From Edolisoma coerulescens (taxonomy: Eukaryota > Chordata > Aves > Passeriformes > Campephagidae): DNA of 64,000 bases. Within the stretch, counting starts at the first letter, position 1, and the number at the start of each line of letters is the position of its first letter. The notes beneath the pieces were generated by a model. That model ran no database searches and had not been told where the DNA came from. It worked only from the letters and a program-made list of their open reading frames with translations. The DNA lies in the NCBI GenBank assembly GCA_013397115.1, contig VWZW01001322.1:620001-684000 (forward strand). The letters run 5' to 3'. Position numbers and translations under genes: made by a program. Below, in pieces: positions 1 through 13,159 of the stretch.

Positions 1-129
1 CCCCTAACTATTGTCCGGGTTCAGATAGTCAAAACACGCAGTGGCAGTTACTCACTGTTAATTATTTGATCCTTTCTTAAGATCCTCTTCTGCAACCGCT
101 GTGTTATGCAATAAACAGCAGCAGGTTGC

Positions 130-285
130 CACACAGCCGGCGGGGTGTGAGGAAGCCGCCGTACCTTAGATAAGCGGCGGGGGTTGGCGGGCAGCGGCAG
201 CGGGGCCCGGTGGGCAGGGGCGCTGGGTCGGGCTCGGGGGGCTCGGGGAGGGCAGCGCTTCCTATGCAGAAGCTGCACCAGTGCT
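130..285. promoter_or_regulatory. CpG-dense patch, possible promoter or first exon
   Basis: About 150 bp of very GC-rich DNA with roughly sixteen CpGs, in otherwise CpG-poor surroundings. On the minus strand it is followed by two donor-like sites, AAG|GTACGG (exon end 165) and ACA|GTGAGT (exon end 56). It could be the 5' end of a minus-strand transcript leaving the window. No recognised protein is encoded. Confidence 0.3.
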
Positions 286-2807
286 TCGGCTTCCTGAGCA
301 TCTGCGGCTCACGGGACAGGCAGGCCCCACTGCTTTCCCAGTAAGGGCCGTTTGCTTCCTTTCCACCCAGACAAAAATATAATAAACCACCTACATTTTG
401 CAACGGGGCTAAACTGAAACTGCCTGGTTTGGGGGGTTTCTCTTTTTCCTCTCCCCTTGTGTACACACGTGTGTATGCGCACAAATGCACTTGAAAGAGT
501 GCAGTGTAGCGGTGATTCTCTCAGTGGTGGGATATAATTTTGAGAAGAGATGCTTCAATTCCTACACTGTTTTTCTCAGTTTGAAATCTTTTGTAGTTCT
601 CTTTACCAGGCATTTTAGACCTTTTTTCTTTCCTCCCTGCACAACACAGCTTTAACAAGAGTGGCAGCCACTGCCTCCATGAGAGAGGCAATAACTCTAC
701 GTTATTTTGCTCCCAAGGGTTTCTGAAGACATTTGAGTGATTTGTATCCTGGCTTTTTCTGAGCATGGATGAAAAGCCAACATTTTTGGAATCTTTGATA
801 TCACAGACTGCAAAATGTCCCACATATGGACCACACAGACTGAGAAAGGGACAGAAATGGCACTCTAGTGGCTTCATTCCCTATGATTTCAGGAAGCTCA
901 GAGAGGGGATCACAGAAGCTGAAGCTGGGCTACCTTTTGCTGCTCAGGCTCTCAGCACAGGGATCTTTTACCTTGCCTCTGGCAGTGACACCCCAGTTGG
1001 AGATAAGGAAAGTCTGACTGCTTTCTGTCAGGTGCTCATTCCTGGCACCTAAAGCCAAGTTTGCAGCTTATTTAAGGAGAAGTTGGAGGGGTAGCTCTAT
1101 CTGTGAAGCCTGATGCTGCCTGCCTCGCTCCTCACAGGAGACCATGGCCAGCCCAGGCACTCCTGCTGGGAAGCACATGTTCCACGGGGCCAGCAGGCGG
1201 CATCTTCACTAGTCCCTGACACTTGTTCATCACATGAATCTGCCCCAGCCTGAATTTGTGCCTCTGAACTCCCTGCCCTTCTGAGGAGACAGGAGAGCCT
1301 AGCAGGCTGGGGGATGCTTTTAGACAAGGGCATTTGTCCAAATGTGTAATGCCAGGGTTTAGGTTGTTAGGATATCTACATGTTTAAAAGGGCATTTTAT
1401 TTTAATATATTTTAATATTCACCTAAATGCTTACAGGTCCTAAGAGTTCTCCAAAGGCTTACTTAAATTTTTTTTCCATTGTACATGAAGGTGATCATAC
1501 ACTTCACAGAAGGGAACGTACTCATGAGAATGTTATGATGAGCTGTCTCTTGGGGTGTCTCTTAGATAATTTTTGGTAAGACATTTTCTACTAATGCACA
1601 TTAGTTCAAAAAACTGGTGTCCTGTACCTGGAGTTTCAAAATTAAGAAACTATTCAAAGACTATTTGCCTCCAAGAGTTCCAGAATGGTCCCAAACAACA
1701 GTTCTCTGAGAAAAGAAACTAGAAATTTGTATTTTCAACATTTTCTTCATTTTTCAAATTTAAGGAAGTGCAAAATTTAAGGGAAAAATTCATTGACTCA
1801 AAACCATTACAAGCTGAACTAGGCGTAAGAAATAGAGATGTCTTTGATTTTTTTTTCCTCTCTAATGAAGTAAATATCATGCAGCCATAATTCAGTCTGA
1901 TTGTGCTTTTGTCTTGTAATAAGATGCTATTCTTTTCCCCAACATCCTAGCATTAGAAACATATACCAAAAGTACTGCTTAAATTCCAGCCAATCTAGAT
2001 TGCTTGTTGTTGTTTGTTCCAAAGCTTCTTTCTCTGTCAAGAAAGCTAGATTTCTGTATACTAGTAGATTTTGATTTTTATTATCAAAATTATTTGCACT
2101 GAATGAAAACATACAGGAAATGCAAATAGCTTGTGGGCTTTACAGATCAGTATGGAGGAAATTCAACATACAATCTGTCTGTCCAGCTGTAACTTGCTAT
2201 GTGTTGAAACCTTTATATGCTAAACATATGGTATACGGTTTAAGTCTCCTCATGCTATGGAGAGCACATCTTTGAAGGCGTGACTTTAAAATGTTCCTTG
2301 CTTGGGAGACTTAACAACGTGCAGAAGAACTCTTTGAGATGATGGTCATTAGTGTTTACCAGCCAATAAACTGGGGAGGGGAACAGGCTCAAGCACTGCA
2401 TTAGGATGCTTTGCATGCTGCAGGGAAAAGCCTACAGCCCAATCAGGGACCATTTTATAGAAAACCTCAAAAGCTGAGCAGAGCTGTTGTTTATGTACTG
2501 AAAGTGTGAATTTTCAAAGGAAAAAAGACACTCAGAAAGTTTCCATTGCTGAAAAGCAAATTTTCCTTGCTGACGCATGTGTGCCAGCATAAACACTGCC
2601 GTGTTGTGTATTTAGAGGTTTTCCAGACCACCTCAACATGAACCTGCTTGCTGAATTTTCTAGCTGTAAATCAGCTTTCCAAAATCTGACTACCCCATGC
2701 ATCTCTTTATGGGATAGTGTTGCAATGTTACAAGAAATGTCATCTAAAGAGCATAGCGTAATCCTCCACCATAAATTATGTTAGTCAGTCTTCTGGAGAG
2801 CTGAATT
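286..2807. other. Intergenic, nothing recognised
   Basis: AT-rich single-copy-looking sequence with only short random ORFs. I see no splice-consistent coding segment, RNA gene or repeat family I can name. Confidence 0.6.
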
Positions 2808-2900
2808 GCCAAGGGCAAAACATCACCTCTCTGCGTCTGTCAAAGTGGGGTAATGATAATACTTACCTATATCACAAGGGTGCATTTAGGATTAATTACT
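2808..2900 (+). mobile_element. MIR-like SINE remnant
   Basis: The run of motifs (gggcaaaacatcacctctctgc, then a gtcaaagtggggtaatgataata-like stretch and tacctat...ggattaa) follows the core and 3' part of the MIR consensus in order. MIRs are old tRNA-derived SINEs found in amniotes. Heavily diverged. Confidence 0.55.
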
Positions 2901-3003
2901 CCTCTTCATGCCAAAGATGAATTTATCTCATGGCGTTCGGTGCTGTCACCCATTAGTGGTAATTTGTACAACTAATTATTGTGATGCCGGCCTGCCAACG
3001 TTT

Positions 3004-3036
3004 GCGCGCGTGCGCGCGCACACACACACACACACA
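3004..3036. repeat. Alternating purine-pyrimidine tract (GC then AC repeat)
   Basis: A run of GCGCGCG-T-GCGCGCGC passes directly into seven or more AC units. Strict purine-pyrimidine alternation over about 32 bp is the classic Z-DNA-forming pattern. Confidence 0.8.
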
Positions 3037-4639
3037 TACTCTATACCAACTTCCTTCTAGAAGACTTTTTGGCACTAGCACAAGTTCTGAGCAGATCTTT
3101 CCCAGCTAGGCCTCACTCATGTTTTCTTTATCTTTAAAGCAGTCTTGACAGATGAGTCCCCAAGCAGTCTGGGCTATTTGTCCACAAGGCACAAGTACTT
3201 CCTGGTGACATCTTGGGATACGCTTTCATCCATCTTTTAGAAAAGGAATTAGAGAAGGATCCAGAGACAACCTGCCCCAAACCAGGCTGTGAACCTTTCT
3301 GTTCTAGCTGGTGACATGAGGTTATGGTGTGCAGCTCAAAAAGAAGAATGTACTGCTCGGTTGTGTCAGGGCTGAGGTAACACTTGCTTCCCCAGGTCAA
3401 TTGGAAAACTAATTTCCATTTCCAAAAGTCATTTACAAACTGACTAAAACTGTTAATGTTTAATGGATTCACCTCCCACAGCTTCAGCAGTAAAAATGCC
3501 ATCTTTGTAAGCTTGAATGATTCATCCTGTCACAGGGTAAGCATCCAAGACAGGTGAAACAGTCTCTCTGTTGGCTGCAGAAATAAACTGGGGTGGGAGC
3601 TTGGCTAGGATGCCTAACATTCAGACAGCCAAAATTAACTGAAATTAATCCTACGTTAAGATGCTTTTGAAGATGGGAATTAGTTTGTAAAGTCATGGCA
3701 GCCTAGAACACCAAAGGTCAGTGAGCACCTCTCTTGGGCTCTTCTCCCAGCTCTGAGAATGTTCTCTCTGTATCACGTGAAGCTCTGGTGCTCAGTGGAA
3801 AATGCCTGCCCAGTTGTATATCTGAACATGTAAATACAATGTCCTGTATATAGCACAGCACACTATAGTGTTTGCACTCATTAAATCCTTTTCCACTGGA
3901 AAATTGGCTCTCTGGCTTTGGATATGCATGACACATAGGAAGGATGTCTGTAATCACATACACAAATGTCCATATCCTTCTGTTCTTCCTGCTCCCTCCT
4001 TACCGTCTCTCATGTCCAACCAAACTTCACCTTAAACTGGGAAATGACAAGCCACGAAGTATTTTCAATCAGCTAGAATTACGTCTGAGTCTTGAGTATC
4101 ATAAAAGCCAGAAAAACTGCATTTACTGAAACCTTTTTCTCTGAAAATGTATTAATAATGTATGATCATACTTTGCAGATAATGCAGTAATTGCTTGCTT
4201 GATTATGTAGCCAAAATAATCATTTTCAGAGACGCTTGATTTTTGCCTGGTGACTGCATTTTGTAACATTTTCAGGGTAACAGATGCTCAGCTATTTGTT
4301 CTGGTTCAAAAAAACAGCCCTAAATTGAAAGTGAATTACTGTAAACCTTCCACAGATATCTAATTTTACTTTAAAAATACATGCAGTCTAAATAGTCTTA
4401 TACTCTGGAGGGGGAAATCCACACACAAAGCCCATGTTCAAAGAACTCAGCACACTGCAATTAGCATCACACCCTTCCAAATCAGACGAAATATGCACCC
4501 AGAGAGCACCCATTCACACAGGCACAAATGCAAAAACATGTGCTGTCTTTCAAACCTGGTTTTTAAATGTTGATTCTGCTTCTATGCCCCAACGTAACAG
4601 TGTTTTATGTAAGTCTTTTGAAGTATGTGCCTATTTCTT
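3037..4639. other. Intergenic, nothing recognised
   Basis: Mixed composition with short ORFs in all frames and no family I recognise. Confidence 0.55.
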
Positions 4640-4730
4640 TAAATAAATAAAGATAAATAAACAGACACATAAAGAAAAATAAATGTATATAAGTAAACAA
4701 ATAACTAAATAAAAGTTAATAAATAAAAGT
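4640..4730. repeat. AAATA-type simple repeat
   Basis: Imperfect reiteration of AAATA/AAATAA units with scattered substitutions over about 90 bp. Confidence 0.75.
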
Positions 4731-4931
4731 TGTGATCTTGGCTAGGCTCAAATGCATTTGAAAACCTGTTTGGGTGGGTAATGCTTTGGAAAGTAACAGA
4801 CTGTGCAAAACCTGGCCTCCAAAATGGAGCCAATCCAAACATACATCTAGGGATACAAATGTAGTAAAAAAAAATACTAAAAGAGCAAAACCTATGAAGA
4901 AAATGAAGCTTTGAACTGAGTATTTCCACCA

Positions 4932-5065
4932 ACTTCATAGACTCATAGAGTCAGTTAGGTTGAAAAAGACCTTCAAGACCATCCAGTGCAGCCATTAACC
5001 CAGCACTGCCAAGATCACCACTAAAGCATGTCTCTAAGTGGCACATCGAGTCTTCTTTGCCCATG
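4932..5065 (-). mobile_element. CR1 LINE 3' fragment, antisense to the + strand
   Basis: On the + strand it opens with the reverse of the CR1 terminal octamer repeat (catagactcatagag), followed by ggttgaaaaagacctt, accatccagtgcagcc, taacccagcactgcc and ctctaagtggcacatc, all in the order of avian CR1 3' ends. Truncated at its 5' side, as is usual for CR1. Confidence 0.9.
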
Positions 5066-5087
5066 ATGGTAATTAGTAAGTGATCAT

Positions 5088-5575
5088 CATCCTTTGTCTC
5101 AACCTATTAGCTTTTCCATCTTAATTTGTTGCCCTTTGTCAGTACCAATATGACCAAGGCTTCATGAAGGTCCCAGTTCACAGGTCTGTGCAGACCAGCT
5201 TTCTTACTAAGCGCATAGGTATCCTTTTGCTCTTCAAATTCAAGAGCAAAGCTCTCTGCAGAAGGAGCTTTCCCACCACTGGTGTGGTGCCAGGCAGCAA
5301 GAGCATCAAGAAGAGCATGCTGCTGGTGGGCAAAGCCCAAATAGAGAGGGCATGCACTCTCGTGCCAAGGAACAGCATGGCTAGTGTGTCACCTGGTGAA
5401 GCCGAGCCTCCCACTACAGGCATTGCTGCCCCAAGGAGGAGGCTATTTGGAAATCAGATCTCACCATGGACTGTTGATTTTTTAATTGAATTCTGAAAAC
5501 TCCTGTTCTTGGTTCTGCCAGCTGCTTTTTATTAAACAATAAAGTGCTTTATTTTTCACATAGATGTGGGCACAT
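5088..5575 (+). pseudogene. Possible retrocopy or LTR-associated fragment, unidentified
   Basis: A 110-codon ORF at 5164-5496 (starts MKVPVHRSVQ, ends VDFLIEF) is followed 42 bases on by AATAAA at 5538-5543, which looks like the 3' end of a processed mRNA. No poly(A) tail remains. I do not recognise the protein. The lead-in at 5088-5140 recalls the end of avian endogenous retroviral LTRs, so the block might instead be a retroviral remnant. The ORF may also be chance. Confidence 0.25.
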
Positions 5576-8500
5576 TGTTTTCTAGTTGTCTTCTCCCTTG
5601 TTCAAGTACTTTTTCACTATGGCCAGGCCTGAGGTAGGAGGCAATTTAGTGCTTGGGAAGAGAACGGTGACCAGATGTAGCCAGCAGTGTAAATGGGCTC
5701 CCTGCTACTCAATCCCACATATCAGATCCTCATTCAGGGTGCTGCAATTAGATGAAGTAATGTCTGGAACTAAAAGAGGGAGAATGATCTTTTCTAAGGT
5801 TAATTTTGTAAATAAGACATTGAAATGAATGCAAGGCAATGTCACACTGAAGAGGAAAATAGAAGAAAGAAGTGGCCAATCTGGTTAGTGATAGACTACT
5901 TAAGATCTGTTTCCAAACAGGAACTTGCGCTGGAAAAGGAGAAGAAAACATGCCGTAAGGTACAGCTGGTCATGGCATGCAGACTAAAGATAAGAGCATC
6001 AAAAAGAGAATCTGTGCTCAGCAGGTGGAAGAGGTCAGTGCTCAGAAATGACTCTGTACATTTCACGTGGGAGGCAATGAGGAGAAGTCTCACCCCTGCT
6101 CCTGTGGGCATCTGTCCCAGCCTGGTGGCATTGTCTCCTCCTTGTGCTGCCTCTGCCCAGTCCACTGAGGACATGGGAAAGATTTCAATAAAAATGCTAA
6201 ATCCTGGAAGATAAGCTTAAATAAAAGAAAAAGTTGAGGCAATCTATGTGGTCATTAACCACCTCATTTAAGGGGTAATTTTGCAGTCATTATCTATCTG
6301 ATTTTGAATCTTAGAATACAATTAATATGGTTATAAAATGTTCCTTGAATGATCTGCCTCCAGCCACAGCCACAGGTCACTGTTCCCTCAACAACAGGCA
6401 AATGCAGATGAGGAGCAAACCACGGGGCAAGAGCTATGACACTTCTTCATTTCATCTGGTTCTTCATACCATGCAGCACAAAATCCTACCTGCTCAAGCA
6501 CCAGACACTGGTTTGTGTGGTGCCTGAGCATGAACTGAAACCTTCTTTAAACAAAACACAGTGGGAACTACCTCTGTTTCAATAAGGCCCTTAATGGAAT
6601 GGCACAAGCATCAGTATTAGACCTGGGCTTGTTTAGTATATTTCATTATTCATGATGTAGAATTTTACAAAGGAGTAAATTAATTACAGCTGAAGAACAA
6701 ACAAAACTGGAAGGTACATACTATGTTGCTGCCAGTAGTTAAACTATTTCTCTGGCAGGAGGATTTTTTTCCTTCCAGCCAAAATTAGCCATGCAGTTAC
6801 CCCAAACTTCTCTATCTCCCTGTCCTGGGAGCAACTCCTCCAGGCAGTAGAGCTGAGTGCCATCAACCCTGTGGAATGCCTCCCAAGGGAGCTGTATGTC
6901 TGACGGTGGTGCCTGTGCCAGACTGTTTCAGGAGCTTGTTCAGATTGCGTGGACAAAATAGCATAGAATCCATGCCTTCCATACATTTAGCCTGTCTACT
7001 TTTATCCTTTCTATATACTTCTTCCCACACACTTCTGTGGCAGGCACGGAGAAGAGCATCTGCGCAAGGACCACAGGTGGGTGCTGGAAAGCGCTGGTAA
7101 GGACGTAATGAAGAAGATGCTTTGGCAGGAGCTATCCTAGTCACAGTGAGTATCCTCAGAAGCAAACAGTTAGTTTAGCAAGTTGCATCTGCAGGCACTT
7201 GGTAAAGTAGTTTCCTTGACAGACTTCTCAGAAATAATCACATCTTTTTTCATGACAAAAGGCCTCTTGACAGCAAGACTAAAAATGCTGCACAAAGGAT
7301 AGGTGATAGAATAATGCAAATTCTAAAGTATTTCTTCTTCTTGAAAAGTCTCCATGGTTAGTCTGTCATGCATAGTCATGTCATAATATGCATAATATGC
7401 ATAAGTCATAATGCATAGACGTAGAGCTGGCTGTCACAGCAGCCCTCTACAGCCCACTTTCTACACTTGGGGTAAAATGCTAACATCTATTTCCAAAGAA
7501 TTATATCAAGTCTGTCTGCTTGGAAGTGATAGACTTCCTGAAGCTGCACGGATGTTCAGGAATGGTCTTTTCAAGTTCAGCATACACTTAGGAGAGAGGT
7601 TTTGGACATTATTAGACAAAATTAACCGTATTCATATGGTGTTTATAAAATACACTTGGTTGTTATTTCCCATTGCAGCAGATGGTACCCAAAATAAGAA
7701 ATGACCTGGAACTTCATTACCAACTGCATCAAGTCTGCACAACACTGCTCAGGAAAGTAGGAAAATATTTGACTCATTTTCTTTTGAAGAAGGCTTTTCT
7801 TACTTTCGGGCTCTTAAAAAGAAATTTAGTGGAAGAGATTCATCACAAATGTTCACCATGACACTGGGCAGGATGGAAAATTAGAAGAAATGTCCAGCCT
7901 TGTGGTGCAGGGTACCAAATATTGGTCACTGCTTTGGGTTAAGAAGATACATCCCCACCAGGAGGCAGCTATTCCCGAGGTGCAGGTGATGGGCAACTTG
8001 TTTCGAACCTCCCCCGAAGCAGCTGATGGGACTGTTGTCCAAGACTGCAACGCTAAATACTAGAAATCTTTTTCCAGGGAAACAGCTGAAGTCTCTGTAG
8101 ATGATCAGCTTTGAGGCTGCATCTCCCCGTGTTTGGGATTTTTGTTGGGTGTCTGACACCACATTCTCAGTATGGCTCTTAAAACTCAGCCTTATTGCAG
8201 GGCTCCTTCCCTCCTGCAAACTGCTGCTATGCTGCCTTCCCCTTTCATGAGAGTTTGCAAAAAGCCTGTCCTGGCCTCTCCACTGAAGGAATGACCTCCA
8301 GCTACACTGGATTTCACAGCAGGTACAACTGCCCCCTAAGAGGTGGAGCCCAGCCCAACCAGTCAGCTCTGACATCACAAAGTTTGGCTTTCCTGCCTCC
8401 TCTCCTTCCCACTTCTTGATGCATTGAGCAATTCCATATTTTGATATGAATTTGAACCTAGAAAAATATGTGCTAGTGTGCAATTCATGTTTAATCTGCC

Positions 8501-11500
8501 ATCAGAAGAATTACTCTTTTTAATTTAAAATAACCATTTACTGGATGGTTGAGCTCTTTGGTTTTTACTGGAGGAAGAGACATCCCAGAGGATAATAATG
8601 CTTCAGTGTAGGAAAGCTCATTTTAGCCTGTTTTTTAAAACTTCTACTGAGCCCTAGAGGCTGCTTTTTTTTCATGGAGGAGAAACAAAACAGCTTTTGT
8701 TCAAGTTCCTTGTGCAAAGGAGCAGATACATTTCCTTCTCCAGCTGATATGCTGCAGATCAGCTTTAACCATATTTGCAGGTATTGCTGCGGTTAGGCTT
8801 GTGTGTAACCACAGATGACAATTCGGGTGCCAAACAATCTAGATAGCTCATCATATGACTGTAACGATCTCATAGCACAGCACAAGTGGGGTCCATGGTT
8901 CTCTGTGCCATCTTTGCTCTAGAACTGGCTGCACAGAAGTATAAAACGACAACTTTTTTGTATCTGTTCTTGCACTGGAAGGAGGAGGCTTGGGTGGGCA
9001 GGCAAGGTGTGCAGATACTTCTCCACAGTTCTAATTTGTGCACATCCATGGGCTGGGCGTAAATCAGGCTCTGCTTCAGAGAGGCTTTTGATATCAGAAG
9101 AAAAAATCTTGAAAGCATGATGAATCTGCACGCGCTCTCTGGGCTGGCGACACCCAGCCACGTGTGTTGCTCTACAAGACTTGTGGGCATCAGGCCAGAA
9201 AACATCCTTGGTGATTTTATTTCTGAAAATATTTCTCTTGTCGTATAAGTGGCTCCATGGACTGTCCAGTTACTAGATGGTAAATGAAGCATTGAAATTC
9301 TTACTTTCCAACTGGTTAACAGATACTTTCTTGATCATTTGTAACTACATTAGTAATGATCCTGTACTGTACAACGCAAAATACTTTGACCTTCTACCAA
9401 CACCCCCATTTTTCTCTCTCTACCTCTGAACTAAGGGCAAAGTGTAACGAAGCAGGTACGTTTTCAGTCTGAATTATTTTACTGCCATGAAAAACATGAC
9501 AAAACATGGTTCTTCTTCAGCTCTCCCTTCCCTCCCCTCCTTCCATTCAGGAAGAAGGAGAAATGCTCTTTGCTTCGAACAAATGACAAGAGCAGGTCCA
9601 AACCACTGTCACATGGTCATTCATGCAAGCACTGCTCGGGGCAGAGCTGAGAGCACCACTCAGATCCCAAGGAGGTAGATCCATCTACTACTTGTGATTG
9701 GAAAAGTGCTGGGGTGGTGATCGGCACACATGACCATCACATGGCCTCAGGATCCTACGTCATTGCAACAATAGCTTACAAAGATGATTAAAAGGGGATT
9801 TGTTCCTGAGGCCGTTCAAAGAAGGGCCAGAGGTGCTTGGGTCAAACAGTGCATTTGCCTGCAGGACAGTGCTTGCTGCAGCTACAGCCCTACACCAACA
9901 CACACATCCCAAAGAGGGAGCTGAGCCTCCTCCTGCTAGAGAGAGGCCTTGAGCAGTTTGCCTAAAAACAGGATATTCTCCAGTATTGTACTCCTTCACA
10001 GAAAAATCAAAAATGTTGAACCCAGCAAGAGCTGAGGGTGGCAAGGAAACTTTATAAAGCAGAAATAAAAAAACCAAAGAAAGATGAAAGATCCTAAAAT
10101 ATATTTTTTTCATTCCAGCTCTTTGGGGCAGAGGCTGTAAAGAAGCAGGTAATGTGCTTCCTGCTGGGATTAAACAACAGAGTAACAGAGGCTACCTGGG
10201 AAGCAAATCCTCTGGGTTAACTCCTCTCAGTGCTAGAGAAATTCCTGTCCCCTGTCAAAGTGCTGGTGGCTTCTTTGCAAGGCACAAAGGAGAAACAGTG
10301 TAGCGGTTCTCCTTGACCCTAGAAGTGCCACATGTGGCTCCACAGTGAAGCTGGCTGGTGAGCACTGGTGGGGATGCTCATCCCCATGGTGGAATTCCAC
10401 TGCTCTTGCTGCCTTGGTCCTGCCGGTGCCTCCCACAAGGAACCACACAGCAGAGTGCAGGCAGTGTAATGCTACTTGCAGTCAGTGAAGGAATCTCGAA
10501 AGTGGGTTTTTTTGATAAAAAAAGATTGTTTTGTTTTGTTCTTCCACTCAAGTGGCCAAAATCAGCTTGGTTCTTTTTCCTGCAACCTCACATGTGAAAC
10601 TCAAAACAACTGCTGCCATTCAATGGGGTCTGAGAACTGCTAGGAAATCTTTCAGGAGCTGACAGTCGATGGCTGGGCAGGATGCAGCAAGGCACTGGTC
10701 AGCCATGTCCTCTGGCTCCTGCTGGATCTACCTCCCTGTAACCCAGGGCTCTACTTCTGAATGGCAACTCCCTGCTACCAGGCTCAGGTGTTCCCTGGTA
10801 ATGCCCCAGGCCTCTGAAGCCTCCAGCAGCTGAACAGGGAATTTCTGAAAAGTAATTATAGTCCTTGTGTTCTGTTAATTTCCTGGGGAGGGAGGGGTTA
10901 CCAGTACTGCTCATATTTTTATTTTTTCTCTATGCCCCAAAATGCTAGAACTTCTAAAAGAAAAAAATAAGACTTCAAAATTTAGGTAACTACTTGTAGT
11001 GAAGCTATTTGATTTTATCCTACGTAATTTATTTCATCGATATAGTTCAAAGGATGCTGACAAACATCCTCTACAAACATTTATTTCTATTATTAAAATA
11101 AAAGGTATTGTAAAATACACTTAATTCCCCACCACTACCCTTTTTTGTGTCAGTTTTCTCAGATTGAACAGCTAAAATGTATTACACCAGTTTCACCCTC
11201 TTCTCTCAAAAGAGAACTTTTGCAAACACCAGGATTAGAGAGGGCACCTTTACAGGCCTGACTTATGAAGGGATAAAGACAGTATTTCTTCCTCTGCTGC
11301 AGCCAGGCTTGCCCATGTGCTGGTATCCAGCCCAAGAGGCTTGTCGGGCTTCTGGTCCTCTTAGCAATGCAACAACTCCTGGCTGTCCTCAGCAGGGGCT
11401 GTGCTTTTGGTGCAGCATTTGCCACTTTTGAGCTGTTGTTTCTTGTCCAAGTCCTTCCCTGAGTCCTTCGGTTCAGAGACATCCTATCGACCAGAATGAC

Positions 11501-13159
11501 TTAAAACCCAAAATACGTTACACAAGAACGTGAGAAATTTCAAATAGTGCTAATTTCTGGAAGCAACTAGCTGATGTTTAGTCCCAGCAAAAGAAGAAAA
11601 ACGCAAACAGCTTTTGAATGAAAAATGGCTGAAGGGGAAAATATAAATATGCTTTCATCTCATAAATAAGTTTGAATTGGCTTTGCTATTTTAACTCAAA
11701 AGAGAAAATGCCAAAACCAGCATCTGTGAGGTTGCAATTGCCCTTTTCTAATGTACTGCTGTGAGGAACTGATTTAATTTTAAAATATTAATGCTTCAAC
11801 ATTGTTTAGTTTTATTTCTTGAACTGTGGGTTATAAGTCTGGTATTTGATATCGAATGGAAAAGCACCAGAAGGACACACGCCTTGGCAGTAACAGCATG
11901 TGCAGCACAAGCACAGAAGGGCTCTGTTGCTGGGTAACCCCCCCGGAGGGGAGGAGAGGAGCTCTCTCTCTAAGCGGGCACCCTTTAGGCCATAGAGGGT
12001 TCTGATGGCCACACCAGCTCCATACACAACCACACATTAAGAGCAAGGCCCCCTGCCCAGTAGTGGTGCTTGGACCAGTCAAAAATACGTGTAGTATAAT
12101 TCACAGAAGTGCAGACAGCCACTGGCACTCCTACGTCTCAAAAACATACAAATTTTGCACTTTGTGCAGCTAGAGAAAGTCCTGGGGGTAACTTGTGCTA
12201 CACACTGATGTTTCCTGGTCTGTAAGGGAAGCCACATGTTGTGCCTGCCTGTGTGGGGACCTGATGGCTGGATAATGCTAAGTGTGCCACGCAAAGCCCA
12301 GATCTGAGGTTGCTGACAGCGCTTAGTGGGGAGTGCACACTCAGAGGCCAGCGGGCCCTTTGGGGGATACTAGTTTCTGCTGCCTGTCACAACCTAGCTA
12401 AAATGATTTCTAGGGCACAGACAGAAAAATCAAGTGACTGGACCTACTCCTGCTAGTAAATAATCTCTGCTGCCTGGCTGGCAACTGACAGATAACGATC
12501 CTCACCAAGAAGAGTGAATGATAATCAATTTAAGAAATATAGACAATCTTTCAGGAAACATAGCTTCAGAGCAATTTCTGGACAGAAAATTACTAATTAC
12601 AGCATAATCTTCTAAGAAATTAGTGCACATGAAACATGGCAATTGAAGGTCATCTTCAGAGTAGATTATCACATTTTTGTTACAACTTAGGTTCTAAACC
12701 AGAAGCTAAAAAGTCTATGCAACTGTTCCTTCTCCTCTATTGAGACTCATACCTCCCTACAGGACAAGAAGGAAGTTTCTTAATCTATGTACAGGAAGAG
12801 GGAAACATTTCACTCTTGGTTTCAGCCTACAGCACACTAGAATTAAGGATGCCGTTGTCCAACTTCTCCAGTGATCACTGTGAACAGTTTGGTCCAGGGT
12901 GTAAATGGTCATTGCCTGGTGACTTGGCCCAGGAACATTATATCTCCATTTGCTTTCACAAAGACCTATGTAGAGATGTGAAGAAGAACCAGAAACAAAA
13001 AAATCTGGTGGTGGTGATGCATATGATACTGATCACTAACTCCATGTATACCCTAGGGTTTCCACAATCTTTCCTCTTCTCTCCCAGAACCTACAAGTAT
13101 TTTCTTTCTTAGCTAGTGAAGGGAACGGAGGACAAGTCACTCTCTAATGTTCAGCATAA
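5576..13159. other. Intergenic downstream of KIT, no gene recognised
   Basis: About 7.6 kb with many short ORFs (longest about 185 codons, at 7926-8483 on the minus strand) but no recognisable protein, splice-consistent exon set or RNA gene. A cluster of ATGCATA motifs lies at 7367-7420. If synteny is the usual one, this is part of the KIT-KDR interval, where long-range KIT enhancers could lie; that is inference only. Confidence 0.5.

Noticed and set aside
7926..8483. 185-codon minus-strand ORF downstream of KIT
   Set aside because: No domain, no recognisable similarity, no promoter or splice context; best explained as chance.
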